A stretch of 64,000 nucleotides of DNA from Natronorubrum tibetense GA33. GTDB taxonomy: Archaea > Halobacteriota > Halobacteria > Halobacteriales > Natrialbaceae. The stretch spans positions 124,001 through 188,000 of the forward strand of contig NZ_KB913020.1 of NCBI RefSeq assembly GCF_000383975.1. The letters run 5' to 3'. Shown here in pieces: positions 33,559 to 42,291 of this stretch; the first letter of the stretch is position 1, and each line of letters starts with the position of its first letter. The translations under genes and the position numbers were made by a program. Under the pieces are notes generated by a model. That model had not been told where the DNA came from, did no database searches, and saw only the letters and a list, made by a program, of their open reading frames with translations.

Positions 33559-34706
33559 TGAACACTATAAAAAAAGAACTTGAGATTCTCGAGTACTACG
33601 AAGATGAAGTATCTAATGACAACTATGAGAACACTAAGGAAGAGATACTTGACGATCTATTGGACGACGAAGACGCTATAGAAGCTGCTGAAGAACAATA
33701 TGAGAATAGAAAAGAAGAATCAAAACATAAAAAGAAAGTGCGAACAACGCTGATGGCTGCTTTCCTTAGGAATGGTCCAATAGAACGAGTCACAAATTGG
33801 GAATTCAGGCGATTATTTCCACTCAGAACATTAGATGTAGACTCAGCAGACGTCCTCGTAGGAAATCAAACTGATGGGTCAATCATCCTTATAATCATAC
33901 TTTCTTTACGTAAAAGGCCAGAAACGGGAATCGATGACGCATTAGAAATGCTTGGGGGCGTGAGAGACAATAACAGCGCCCTAAGTGATGATATAAATCT
34001 AGACTTCCGGAATGACCGTATTCAAACAGCTATTGCTATTGAACCAGCACGAGCAAATGACACAGCGGTTGCTATCGAAGAATATGAACAATCAGTCACA
34101 GACCCAGAAGATTTCTATGTATGGCGTATTACTGGAACAGAAGGTGCAAAAATAGACATCTATACTGATTTCCCAAGTGATCCTGGTCAAAATAGGTGCC
34201 ATGATGGAGATCTCGGACAAGTATTAGATCCTGGAAGAGAAATTATGGATTCGCCCCATGTTCTACCAGACTTTTTTTACGACACCCATCATAGTTTACT
34301 TCTTGAACATACAATAATAAAGATGGCCAGTAATCATCTTGACACAGATATACCAAATACACACTTTTCGACACAAGAGCTACGGAATTACTTTGACAGT
34401 ACATTATATGGCTCAGATTCGACCCATAAGGCTTCAATACTAACAGGAAGAGTAATCCAGTTATGGGAACATCTTGATATAATGACTAAGGTTAGCGATT
34501 CCAATGATAAAATTGATGACGGGAGCACAGTATACCGTCTTAGATCTCGGAAACAAAACCCTCAAACAATATATGATGATGTTTCGGACAATTATGATGA
34601 AAAATGTAATGAGTTTTTAATAGAATCGAAAGCTATGGAACAGACAATTGAGCAGTTTGAAGAAGACAAGGGAGTTCAAGCCGATTTGGCGACGTTCAGT
34701 TCCTAG
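33558..34706 (+). CDS. Unrecognised protein B of a two-gene module
   Basis: A 382-residue protein starting MNTIKKELEILEYYEDEVSN. An acidic helical N-terminus (to about 60) leads to a central core with RRLFPLRTLDVDSADVLVGN, a hydrophobic strand and LRKRPETGIDDALEML. This order of Asp-strand-basic-helix recalls PD-(D/E)xK nuclease-like folds, but the E-x-K pair is missing, so nuclease activity is not claimed. The C-terminal third around STQELRNYFDSTLYG looks like a winged helix. It overlaps gene A by one base and ends the AT-rich island. Confidence 0.78.
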   Translation: MNTIKKELEILEYYEDEVSNDNYENTKEEILDDLLDDEDAIEAAEEQYENRKEESKHKKKVRTTLMAAFLRNGPIERVTNWEFRRLFPLRTLDVDSADVLVGNQTDGSIILIIILSLRKRPETGIDDALEMLGGVRDNNSALSDDINLDFRNDRIQTAIAIEPARANDTAVAIEEYEQSVTDPEDFYVWRITGTEGAKIDIYTDFPSDPGQNRCHDGDLGQVLDPGREIMDSPHVLPDFFYDTHHSLLLEHTIIKMASNHLDTDIPNTHFSTQELRNYFDSTLYGSDSTHKASILTGRVIQLWEHLDIMTKVSDSNDKIDDGSTVYRLRSRKQNPQTIYDDVSDNYDEKCNEFLIESKAMEQTIEQFEEDKGVQADLATFSS

Positions 34707-34952
34707 TCTTTCTCTTGCTTCCCCTTACGGTTGCCCGTCGCGAAGATTGATCTCCCGAATATGAACACGAGAGCAAGTTTTCTGTGTTCACTCACTTCTT
34801 GTCTTTTATCGCCGGCAACTCGGTCTCTCTGCCGACATTCTTACACTGGTGTCACAGAACTATCGGAAATAGTAGTTAGATGGAGACGGTTCGTGTTCAC
34901 AAGGCCGATCTGAAGTGAATAGCCAGTATCTCAATTATTGCTTGGTGGGTCG

Positions 34953-35249
34953 TTACGAGGTCTCGGTAGTAGCCTCGAGTTCGCTCGCATCTAACTCCTC
35001 GTTCAGATAGGCTTCCCCCTCCTCAGTAATTCCATAGAGGCCTCGAGAAATCCGCTCGAGCAGTCCATACTCCGCGAGAACCGGACAACGATTCCTGGCA
35101 TGGCCGGACGTTGGCCCACCGAGATCCTCGATGGCCGTCGGCGTCAAATTGCCGTGTTCACGGACTAACTCGAGTATTCTGTCGTCCGACGGAACCATCC
35201 AGTCCGCAGCTTGGCGCATCTTGTTCGAAGCATCGAAGTCCATAACCAT
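34953..35249 (-). CDS. Winged-helix regulator, PhiH1-repressor-like
   Basis: A 98-residue protein from the ATG at 35249; the frame also has a TTG further upstream and an internal MRQAADW start. The motif MRQAADWMVPSDDRILELVR, the recognition helix TAIEDLGGPTSGHARNRCPV and the wing LLERISRGLYGITEEG match small haloarchaeal regulators related to the PhiH1 repressor. It is common on plasmids and proviruses. It is divergent from the coiled-coil cluster, which it may control. Confidence 0.82.
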   Translation of the reverse strand: MVMDFDASNKMRQAADWMVPSDDRILELVREHGNLTPTAIEDLGGPTSGHARNRCPVLAEYGLLERISRGLYGITEEGEAYLNEELDASELEATTETS

Positions 35250-35444
35250 ACGAATACTGGTTATCTGTGCCAATTTGCCACCAGTCTGCGTAGAATTGCC
35301 TAGAGCAACGCAGCACTGACGACTTGCCAGTAAGCTATATTAATGGTTAGTGAGAAGTTGTTGTTGACCTGCCCTTTCGGACTGAAAGTCCGACGTGCTA
35401 AGGACACGCCGGGGTCGGGTCACCCGTTACACGAGATTCCGACC

Positions 35445-35633
35445 ATGCGAAACGAACGCTCGAGGGGTCATAGAGATTACCCCATAGACGACCGTACAGC
35501 TAGCCAGCGAGACGACCACCCCCTAATCAACCTGGACGACGAAGCCGTCGCACTCCCACTTCTCAGCGATAACGCGCTTGTCGTCGCCAGCGAGGACGCC
35601 ATCCTCGAGTCCCGCGGAGGACCCCGCCGATGA
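35445..35633 (+). CDS. Small hypothetical protein heading the coiled-coil cluster
   Basis: A 62-residue frame starting MRNERSRGHRDYPIDDRTAS. The second half (PLINLDDEAVALPLLSDNALVV) is acidic and haloarchaeal in style. The stop overlaps the next gene's ATG (four-base overlap), which argues for a true gene in the operon. Function unknown. Confidence 0.6.
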   Translation: MRNERSRGHRDYPIDDRTASQRDDHPLINLDDEAVALPLLSDNALVVASEDAILESRGGPRR

Positions 35634-36046
35634 CCGACTACATCGTCCCCACGGGCCGAGGCTACCTCGGCACGCACGCCGTCAGCCCCGGGCGGACGGT
35701 CACGCTCTCGACCGGCGTGCTCGGCGACCGGGACTGGACCGATCGGTCTCGAGTCCACGCACTCACACACGACGACGGCGTCGCACTCGTCCCCGCGGCC
35801 GAGTCGACGGACCCGCTCGCCGCGTACGTGCTGTGCGATCGCTACGACGCCGCTCGAGTCGCCGTCGGACAGGTCGCCGTGGCCGAACTCGGGCTCGAGG
35901 CCGGCGATTCGGTCCGCGTCTACGATCTCGCGGTGATCGACGACCGACCCGGCCTGTTGCTGGTCGACGCGGCCGACGATCCGCGACTCGAGGCCGACCG
36001 CGACGCGGGGGCCGACGGTGAACGCGATGCGGGGGCTGAGCCGTGA
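35630..36046 (+). CDS. Hypothetical protein with possible AbrB-like barrel
   Basis: A 138-residue protein: MTDYIVPTGRGYLGTHAVSPGRT, a beta-rich centre, and AVAELGLEAGDSVRVYDLAV, which has the LxAGDxVRVY pattern of SpoVT/AbrB-type swapped-hairpin barrels. A Glu/Asp/Ala tail is low complexity. It overlaps both neighbouring genes, so it is part of a tightly packed operon. A DNA-binding or antitoxin role is possible but unproven. Confidence 0.7.
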   Translation: MTDYIVPTGRGYLGTHAVSPGRTVTLSTGVLGDRDWTDRSRVHALTHDDGVALVPAAESTDPLAAYVLCDRYDAARVAVGQVAVAELGLEAGDSVRVYDLAVIDDRPGLLLVDAADDPRLEADRDAGADGERDAGAEP

Positions 36047-36345
36047 CCGACGATTCTGATGATTCCGAGCCGTCCCCTCCCGCGGAGCAGTCCCCTCCCG
36101 TCCCCGAGGCGATGACCACCGAGTGGTTCGTCGACCACCTCGAGGAACTCGACGCACACGTCGCGCGGCTTCTCGAGTCCATCCCGGAGACGGAGGCGTT
36201 CGACGACGAGACGCGCGCCCGTACCAGGCGTCGTCTGCGGGAGATCCGCGCCCAAATCAACCCGCTGTTGATCACGCTTCGCTCTCGCGTCGATACCGAC
36301 GACCGAGGCTCTGGCAGCGAGTCCGATGATCCGCCACTCGAGTGA
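36043..36345 (+). CDS. Small helical hypothetical protein
   Basis: A 100-residue acidic protein starting at a GTG that overlaps the previous stop (GTGA). A Ser/Pro-rich start leads into long helices (TTEWFVDHLEELDAHVARLL and ETRARTRRRLREIRAQINPL). No motif is recognised; it could form a coiled-coil partner of the 335-residue protein downstream. Confidence 0.68.
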   Translation: MTDDSDDSEPSPPAEQSPPVPEAMTTEWFVDHLEELDAHVARLLESIPETEAFDDETRARTRRRLREIRAQINPLLITLRSRVDTDDRGSGSESDDPPLE

Positions 36346-36408
36346 CGACTCGGACGGCCCTTCCGACGCCCGCGTATCGTCGAACAACTACCCACACCAT
36401 TCGAACCG

Positions 36409-37416
36409 ATGCCATCACCGACAGCAGCCGAGACCGAGGAATCGACCCCTAACCAGCCCGCCCACTCCGACCGACGCGACGAGTTCGACCACCTCCGCGA
36501 GCGTCTCGAGACCCTCGAGACCCGCCTCGAGCGCAAAGACGACCGGATCGACGACCTCGAGCGGGACCGCGACCGACTCGAAGCGACCGTCGACCAGCTG
36601 GACGGTCGGGTCGCGAAGCTCGAGGCCAAAACCGACCGACTCGAGACCGAAACCGACCGACTCGAGACCGAAACCGCACGCCTCGACAGCGTCACCGACG
36701 CGGCGCTGAACAAGGCCGGCGCGAACAAGGAGCGAATCGCGGAACTGCAGTCCCGCGAACTCGAGAAGGGCGCGCACCTCCGGACGGAACACATCGACGA
36801 GCACGCCGTCACCGTCCCGGAGGGCCGTCTCGAGCGCATCGAGAAGGACGACGGCGCGGCCTACTACCGGCTGCCCGAGTGCGCCGACCCGCTCGAGCGC
36901 GGCGGCGACGTCTCGCTCGCCTACGGCGACCTGCTCCCGATCCAGCAACTCGCGCGGATGGACGACCAGCGGCGTCGTTCGGCGGCGAACGCCCTCCCCA
37001 CCAGACTGGCCGCGAAACTCTGGCAGGCGCGAACCGACTCGAGCGTCGGCGACGATCCGTGGGAACGCGGCTGTAAGGGCGTCGACGAGTTCGTCACCGC
37101 GAGCGACCTCAGACACTGGATCCGCCGCAACGAACCCGGCATCAGCGAGAGCTACGCGAAGAAGCTCGTCTCGCGAACGATCGATTCCCTCCTGGACCTC
37201 TCGAAGAACCGGCTCGCGGTGCGCCGGAAGACCGAACGCAAGAACGGCCTCGAGTACACCGAACGACGGGTGATTCTCCCGACGGACGCCTCGATCCCCG
37301 GCGAGACGGGACGGAATGAGGCGATCGACTCGACCCACCGGATCGAGTCGACGAGCCAAACCGAGAACGAGACACCCGACTCGAGCGACCCGGAGACAGC
37401 TGACGTCCACGGATAG
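36409..37416 (+). CDS. Coiled-coil protein with C-terminal winged helix
   Basis: A 335-residue protein. Residues 20-115 are a long heptad-patterned coiled coil, with three related heptad-like DRLETET units. The central part (150-215) has conserved LPECADPLERGG and GDLLPIQQLARMD. The last third (about 225-300) is a winged-helix-like DNA-binding domain (ASDLRHWIRRNEPGISESYAK, then RTIDSLLDLSKNRLAVRR). Such proteins occur beside replication or partition genes of haloarchaeal plasmids and viruses. It is the last gene of the cluster. Confidence 0.8.
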   Translation: MPSPTAAETEESTPNQPAHSDRRDEFDHLRERLETLETRLERKDDRIDDLERDRDRLEATVDQLDGRVAKLEAKTDRLETETDRLETETARLDSVTDAALNKAGANKERIAELQSRELEKGAHLRTEHIDEHAVTVPEGRLERIEKDDGAAYYRLPECADPLERGGDVSLAYGDLLPIQQLARMDDQRRRSAANALPTRLAAKLWQARTDSSVGDDPWERGCKGVDEFVTASDLRHWIRRNEPGISESYAKKLVSRTIDSLLDLSKNRLAVRRKTERKNGLEYTERRVILPTDASIPGETGRNEAIDSTHRIESTSQTENETPDSSDPETADVHG

Positions 37417-37744
37417 CCCCGTCCACGGGATCGAAACGCCCCTCGAGAGAGGCCCCACTTCCACTACCCACCCACCAACGCAGCCACGCGCGGGTGCTCG
37501 CTTCACCGCGGTAGCCGCTGGTCTACCGCTCGAGCGGTCCTCGGCGGTCACGTCGGAGACGCCGAACCGATGCCGTCCGGAGACAACAGCTGTCCACGGA
37601 GCCACTCGAGCAGTGAGCCGTCGGATGCAGTTCTCGAGGCGACGGCGGCCCCACTCGCCACCGTCTTGCCGTCCCCTACGCAGTCACCACCGTCTTGCTG
37701 TCCCCTACCGCAGTTATTTCTGCCTGGCGAGCATCCCGTCAGCT
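37417..37744. other. Intergenic region with an imperfect tandem repeat
   Basis: About 330 bp. Between about 37657 and 37712 a 28-bp unit containing CACCGTCTTGCTGTCCCCTA occurs twice with a few changes. The rest shows no gene; it precedes the small gene at 37745. Confidence 0.55.
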
Positions 37745-37933
37745 ATGTATCGTGCAATCCTCCCCGAGGGGCAGATCGACTGCGATCGATACGAGCACAC
37801 CGAGAACGGTATCGAACTCTACGACGCGGACGACCAGTTCATCGCGTTCGTGCCGTACGCGAACCTGCACGCGGTGGCGGACCAGGATCTCTACACGAGC
37901 GGACGCGGAGACGAAGAGCGGTCGATTATGTAG
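37745..37933 (+). CDS. 62-residue conserved haloarchaeal small protein
   Basis: The protein MYRAILPEGQIDCDRYEHTE then GIELYDADDQFIAFVPYANL belongs to a widely seen class of about 60-residue haloarchaeal proteins with a beta-sheet pattern and a conserved FVPYANL motif. Function is unknown. It is convergent with TFIIB. Confidence 0.8.
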   Translation: MYRAILPEGQIDCDRYEHTENGIELYDADDQFIAFVPYANLHAVADQDLYTSGRGDEERSIM

Positions 37934-37956
37934 CCGATCGTCTCGGTAGCACGCGA

Positions 37957-38907
37957 TTAGGCCGGCTGCTGATCGATCGCCTCGAGCTGTTCCCGGTACC
38001 GGTTCCGAACCGTCACTACGGTCGTCTGTGCGGTGTCGGCGACGGCTCGCTGCGGGATCGTCTCGTCACAGAGCAGACCGGCCGCGTAGATCGCCGCCGC
38101 GGCGAAGCCGGTCGGGGACTTCCCGGAGTGCAGTCCCTGCTCGGTCGTCGTGTCGATGATCTCGACGGCCTTCGTCTCGACCTCTTTCCCGACGTCGAGT
38201 TCGGAGCAAAAGCGAGGGACGAACTGACGCGGGTTCGTGGGCTCGAGATTGATATCGAGTTCGTCCGCGATGTATCGGTAGGTGCGACCAATCTCTCGTT
38301 GATCGACGCGTGAAACGGAGGTTACCTCCTCGAGGCTGCGCGGAATATCCTCCTTACGACACGCAGTGTAGAGGGCGCTGGTCGCGACGCCTTCGATCGA
38401 TCGGCCGCGGATGAGGTCCTGATCGAGCGCCTGTCGGTAGATGACGCTTGCGGTCTCCTTGACGGGTCGCGGAACGCCGAGCGCACTGACCATGCGGTCG
38501 ATCTCCGAGAGCGCGTACTTGAGGTTGCGTTCGCCGGCGTTTTTGGTCCTGATTCGCTCCTGCCAGACGCGGAGTCGGTGGAGTTGGCCGTGCTTGTCGG
38601 CCGACATGGAGTGACCGTTCGCGTCCTTGTTGCGCCAGTCGATCGTCGTCGTCAGCCCGCGGTCGTGCATCGACTGGGTCAGCGGCGCGCCGACGCGGGA
38701 GAGTTCGTCGTGTTCCTGGGCGTTGAACGCCCGCCACTCGGGACCGTAGTCGATCGGATCTTCGGTCAGGACGAGACCGCACTCTTCACAGACTCGTTCG
38801 CCGCGGTCCGGGTCGTGGATGATCGTATCGGTTTCGCAGTCAGGACATAGCCCGGGCTCCGTTTTCGCTGATTCTGTCTCCGTATGATCGATAATGGACC
38901 GCGTCAT
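37957..38907 (-). CDS. tfb: Transcription initiation factor TFIIB (TFB)
   Basis: A 316-residue general transcription factor that bridges TBP at box A and RNA polymerase. The zinc ribbon has Cys21, Cys24, Cys40 and Cys43 (CPDC, CEEC), followed by the B-finger/linker (YGPEWRAFNAQEHDELSRVGAPL). Two cyclin folds follow, about 105-200 and 205-310. Haloarchaea carry many TFBs; this is one of them. The ATG at 38907 (MTRSIIDHTETESAK) is preferred over the longer open frame, whose extra residues are basic and Ser-rich. Confidence 0.95.
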   Translation of the reverse strand: MTRSIIDHTETESAKTEPGLCPDCETDTIIHDPDRGERVCEECGLVLTEDPIDYGPEWRAFNAQEHDELSRVGAPLTQSMHDRGLTTTIDWRNKDANGHSMSADKHGQLHRLRVWQERIRTKNAGERNLKYALSEIDRMVSALGVPRPVKETASVIYRQALDQDLIRGRSIEGVATSALYTACRKEDIPRSLEEVTSVSRVDQREIGRTYRYIADELDINLEPTNPRQFVPRFCSELDVGKEVETKAVEIIDTTTEQGLHSGKSPTGFAAAAIYAAGLLCDETIPQRAVADTAQTTVVTVRNRYREQLEAIDQQPA

Positions 38908-39718
38908 CAGTAGTGGAAAGAGCCGTGCCGGCACTGTAAGGGGTTCACATGGTTTCGCGAGAAACGCCGACTTACTGCTTCGACCGTCGACTGACGACGA
39001 ATATTCGCCCAGCCGTCTCTGTACGGGTGTTACCAAGAGTTGCGAGCGACTATCACGCGGTGGGAGTCGCATCGGGCGACGCAGTATCGATACGATATCG
39101 CCGTCCCCGATCGAGTCGGTCAGCGAACCGTGTCGGGATCGTCTCTCATCGGTCGCCCGTAGCTTACCGACGTCGAGAACCGGTTTCGCCTGACGATGTT
39201 CACTGTGAACACGAGACGTGAAATACGGCAATCGCCCCGACGAGAGGCCGGCGTAAATCACGCGTTCACCGCGTAAATTCGAGTTTCTCCTTCGAACTGT
39301 CGCTCGACTTTATGTCGCTACGAGCAAACGTTCCGAACCAGTGTCGTGTCGCACCTTTACCCCTCGACTTGGAGACGCGTTTCGTTGCCCCCGACTCTTC
39401 CGTACGTACGCGAAAGATACTCTGCCACAATCGATCGATACCGTTCGCATCGATCCGCTACCCGGATCGGCCACCGAGGTGTCGATTCGGTGCAGTGTCG
39501 GCAGACCGGGGAAGTCGATCCGTACCCGCTTTGCAGCCGGTGCGAAACGTGGCCGTCCTTAAGAGTGTCAGTATTGGTGTACAACTTGGTGTGTCAATCG
39601 TGATTGCGATTTGCCGATCAAACAGACAGCGGAACCCGTCGACCCGACAGTATGGTAGACGTTTCTCGCCCAACGGATGGGACTGGCCCGGCCGTTCAGT
39701 GCCTGGAGGTCGAGAGTA
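38908..39718. other. Long intergenic region between tfb and the winged-helix membrane gene
   Basis: About 810 bp. Frames here are basic and lack haloarchaeal composition. A 15-bp perfect palindrome (39197-39211) is the clearest element. Both divergent promoters must lie here. Confidence 0.5.
39197..39211. promoter_or_regulatory. Perfect palindrome TGTTCACTGTGAACA
   Basis: A 15-bp dyad around a central T. It resembles an operator for a small dimeric regulator. It is about 290 bp upstream of the tfb ATG and 510 bp from the next gene, so its target is unclear. Confidence 0.45.
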
Positions 39719-40315
39719 ATGTCGTCGATCGATACCTCGCTTCCGGACGAGATCGCATCGGTCGCCGACTCAGACGAGGAGCAACGGCTCTCGAAAGACG
39801 TTATTTTCGAACTCCTGAAAAACCGCCGCCGTCGAGAAGTCCTCGCGTACTTGCTCGAATCCGACGAAACGGTCACGCTCGGTGAACTCGCCGAGCAGAT
39901 CGCTGCCTGGGAGAACGACACCGAGGTCAGCGCACTCAGTTCGGACCAGCGTAAGCGAGTATACGTTGCCCTTTACCAAACGCATCTTCCGAAGATGGAC
40001 GATGCCGGGATCGTCGAATACGATCAGGATCGCGGACTGATCTCGCTCGCGGACAACGCCGATCTGTTGATGATGTACCTCGATACGGATACGCATCGAC
40101 AGGATCGATGGGATCGATGGTACGCGACGCTCAGCGTCGTGGGAGCGGCGCTCGTCACCGGTGCGTTCCTCGGTGTCCCGCCGCTGTCGTCGATTCCGAC
40201 GCTCGGACTCGCCGGCGTCGTCGTCGTCGCGTTCTTCCTCCTCTCGGTCGCACACGTCGTGACCAACCGAGAGCTGGAGCGGAACGTCGACGGCAAACTC
40301 TCGCGAATCAAGTAA
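39719..40315 (+). CDS. Winged-helix protein with two membrane helices
   Basis: A 198-residue protein starting MSSIDTSLPDEIASVADSDE. Residues 25-125 are a winged helix of the DUF7344 type (LKNRRRREVLAYLLESDETV and HLPKMDDAGIVEYDQDR). The C-terminal 60 residues contain two membrane helices (WYATLSVVGAALVTGAFLGV and GVVVVAFFLLSVAHVV). Such membrane-tethered winged-helix proteins are common near haloarchaeal glycan and surface genes and may regulate them. It opens the glycan locus. Confidence 0.85.
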   Translation: MSSIDTSLPDEIASVADSDEEQRLSKDVIFELLKNRRRREVLAYLLESDETVTLGELAEQIAAWENDTEVSALSSDQRKRVYVALYQTHLPKMDDAGIVEYDQDRGLISLADNADLLMMYLDTDTHRQDRWDRWYATLSVVGAALVTGAFLGVPPLSSIPTLGLAGVVVVAFFLLSVAHVVTNRELERNVDGKLSRIK

Positions 40316-40824
40316 CTGTTCTGGCAAGCTGAGGTTGGCTCTTTCGGTGTAAACGGTCTGTAAAACCGGTCTAACGACCACTACCGTACCGTTATCGTCG
40401 ATATAGCTCCCGAAAAAGTCACGTTCTTCTCGACGATCCTTCGACGAATACAACCAACTCTCTGGCCTGTCCGTTTCTGCAGTTCTTCGCTGCACTTCGC
40501 ACGAAAGTGACGCCTCAATTCGACGCTGTAGATCTCGACCGATGATCCTCTACCCTGTTTCGTCAGTATCGTGGTCTCTGACACGACGGAGATACCAAAT
40601 TCCATCAACGCCGTACGTCTCTATTGGCTGACTATTCTATATAGCTGACCGCCAGTTATGGGTGAAATAACTACTATATAATATATCGTAGCAGGTGAGT
40701 GTACTCCATAATGAGCAGTAGACTCCCTCAGGTGCAATGCTCGATAGTGTTCGGGTATCCGATCCCTGACACTCCGGTATCACGGTAAACCAGTTCGAAC
40801 AGTTGTGATCCTTCCCGCTACCAC
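40316..40824. other. Intergenic region with AT-rich promoter block
   Basis: About 510 bp. The part at 40620-40700 is strongly AT-rich, with ATTCTATATAG and ACTATATAATATATCG, and probably supplies the promoter of the flippase operon through a long leader. No gene is seen. Confidence 0.5.
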
Positions 40825-42288
40825 ATGAGTCTCACAGATCGCCTTACCGAAAGATTCAAAATTGAATTTTTCGGTCGAATCGTGGCAATCGTCGCGAGCG
40901 GGCTGTTGATGGTCCTGTTGGCTCGAATGCTCGGACCTGCCGAGTACGGATTGCTGTTTCTCGCTGTTTCGGTGTTTTCGACGATCGGTATCTTCAGCAA
41001 GCTCGGAATCGCGAAATCGGGCGCACGGTACGTGTCGGAGTACAAGGAACGAAACCCAGAGCAGCTCCCACATATTTTCCGGACGGTGCTTGCGTTCAAC
41101 GTAGCTGCGGTCGTGATCGTCGCGGTCGTCATGTACGTCGGCCACGAACGGATCGCCGCCGTCCTTGAAGAGCCCGATCTGGTCCCGTTCCTCCTATTGG
41201 GCGTCCTGTATCTCGCGTTCGAGGCGTTCGCAACGTACGTTCGGTTAATGCTCCAGGGACTCGAGGAGATACAGTTCAGCGCGACGTTGTACGCACTCGA
41301 GCAAGGCAGTCGGTTCGTGTTCGCGATTGGACTCGTCGTCCTTGGATTCGGAGCGATTGGCGCGCTCGTCGGCTACATCTTCGCGTTCGCGATCGTGACG
41401 GTGATCGGAATTGGGAGTCTCTACCTCAGATTCTACCGAAATCACGAGGTGTCTGGGTCGATCGAGGACGGTCTGCCTCGGCGGATCGGCGAGTACTCGG
41501 TTCCGTTGACCGCGACGAGTACGGCAAACGTGTTGGACAAGGAGGTCGATACGCTTCTCGTCGGCTTCTTCTTGAATCCCGTAGCGGTTTCATACTACGT
41601 CATTAGCAAACAGGTCATTGAGTTCGTAGAGACGCCGGCTTCGGCGCTTGGATTCACGCTGTCGCCGACCTATGGGGCACAAAAGGCTGACGGGAACATC
41701 GATCAAGCAGCTCGAATCTACGAGACGGCACTCTCGCATACGCTATTGCTTTATATCCCCATCGCAGCGGGGATCGTTCTCGTTGCCGAACCGACCCTCG
41801 AGTTGGTGTTCGGAGCCGAGTATTTGGAGGCGGTGCTCGTTCTCCAGGTACTCGCGTTCTATGCGGTGTTGCAGTCGATCACGAAACTCACGAGCAACGG
41901 TCTCGATTTCCTCGGCCGTGCTCGCGATCGCGCGATAGTAAAAGGGGTGACTGCGGTCATGAACCTCGGTCTCAATATCATCCTCATTCCGACAATCGGC
42001 GTCGTTGGGGCTGCGGTCGCGACGATTATCACCTACTCGCTGTATACGGCCGCGAACGTATACATCATCCACCAGGAGTTTCATCTCCGAGTGGGCTATC
42101 TCGTCCGCCGTGCAGCGCTGATCTTCGCCGTTACCGGCGTGATGGTCGTTGTCGTCTTTTTGACCGTCTCCCTTGTTGAGGGGCTACTCTCGCTGATGTT
42201 CGTTGTCGCGTTGGGTGTTGCAGTCTGGAGTACGCTCTCGGTTGCGACCGGTTTGCTCGATTTACAACAGCTTACAAACGTCCTGTAA
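40825..42288 (+). CDS. Wzx-like polysaccharide flippase (first paralogue)
   Basis: A 487-residue membrane protein with about 14 helices in the Wzx/MVF arrangement. It starts MSLTDRLTERFKIEFFGRIV. The family pattern LLARMLGPAEYGLLFLAVSV and the central IGEYSVPLTATSTANVLDKE (substrate gate region) are visible. It should move lipid-linked glycan to the outer face of the membrane. The next gene follows after 3 nt, so the two are co-transcribed. It is clearly related to the second copy at 49131-50597. Confidence 0.9.
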   Translation: MSLTDRLTERFKIEFFGRIVAIVASGLLMVLLARMLGPAEYGLLFLAVSVFSTIGIFSKLGIAKSGARYVSEYKERNPEQLPHIFRTVLAFNVAAVVIVAVVMYVGHERIAAVLEEPDLVPFLLLGVLYLAFEAFATYVRLMLQGLEEIQFSATLYALEQGSRFVFAIGLVVLGFGAIGALVGYIFAFAIVTVIGIGSLYLRFYRNHEVSGSIEDGLPRRIGEYSVPLTATSTANVLDKEVDTLLVGFFLNPVAVSYYVISKQVIEFVETPASALGFTLSPTYGAQKADGNIDQAARIYETALSHTLLLYIPIAAGIVLVAEPTLELVFGAEYLEAVLVLQVLAFYAVLQSITKLTSNGLDFLGRARDRAIVKGVTAVMNLGLNIILIPTIGVVGAAVATIITYSLYTAANVYIIHQEFHLRVGYLVRRAALIFAVTGVMVVVVFLTVSLVEGLLSLMFVVALGVAVWSTLSVATGLLDLQQLTNVL

Positions 42289-42291
42289 CCC

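Noticed and set aside
38949-39221. 90-residue plus-strand frame upstream of tfb
   Set aside because: Strongly basic Arg/Ser/Val composition, no box A at the right distance, overlaps a palindrome.
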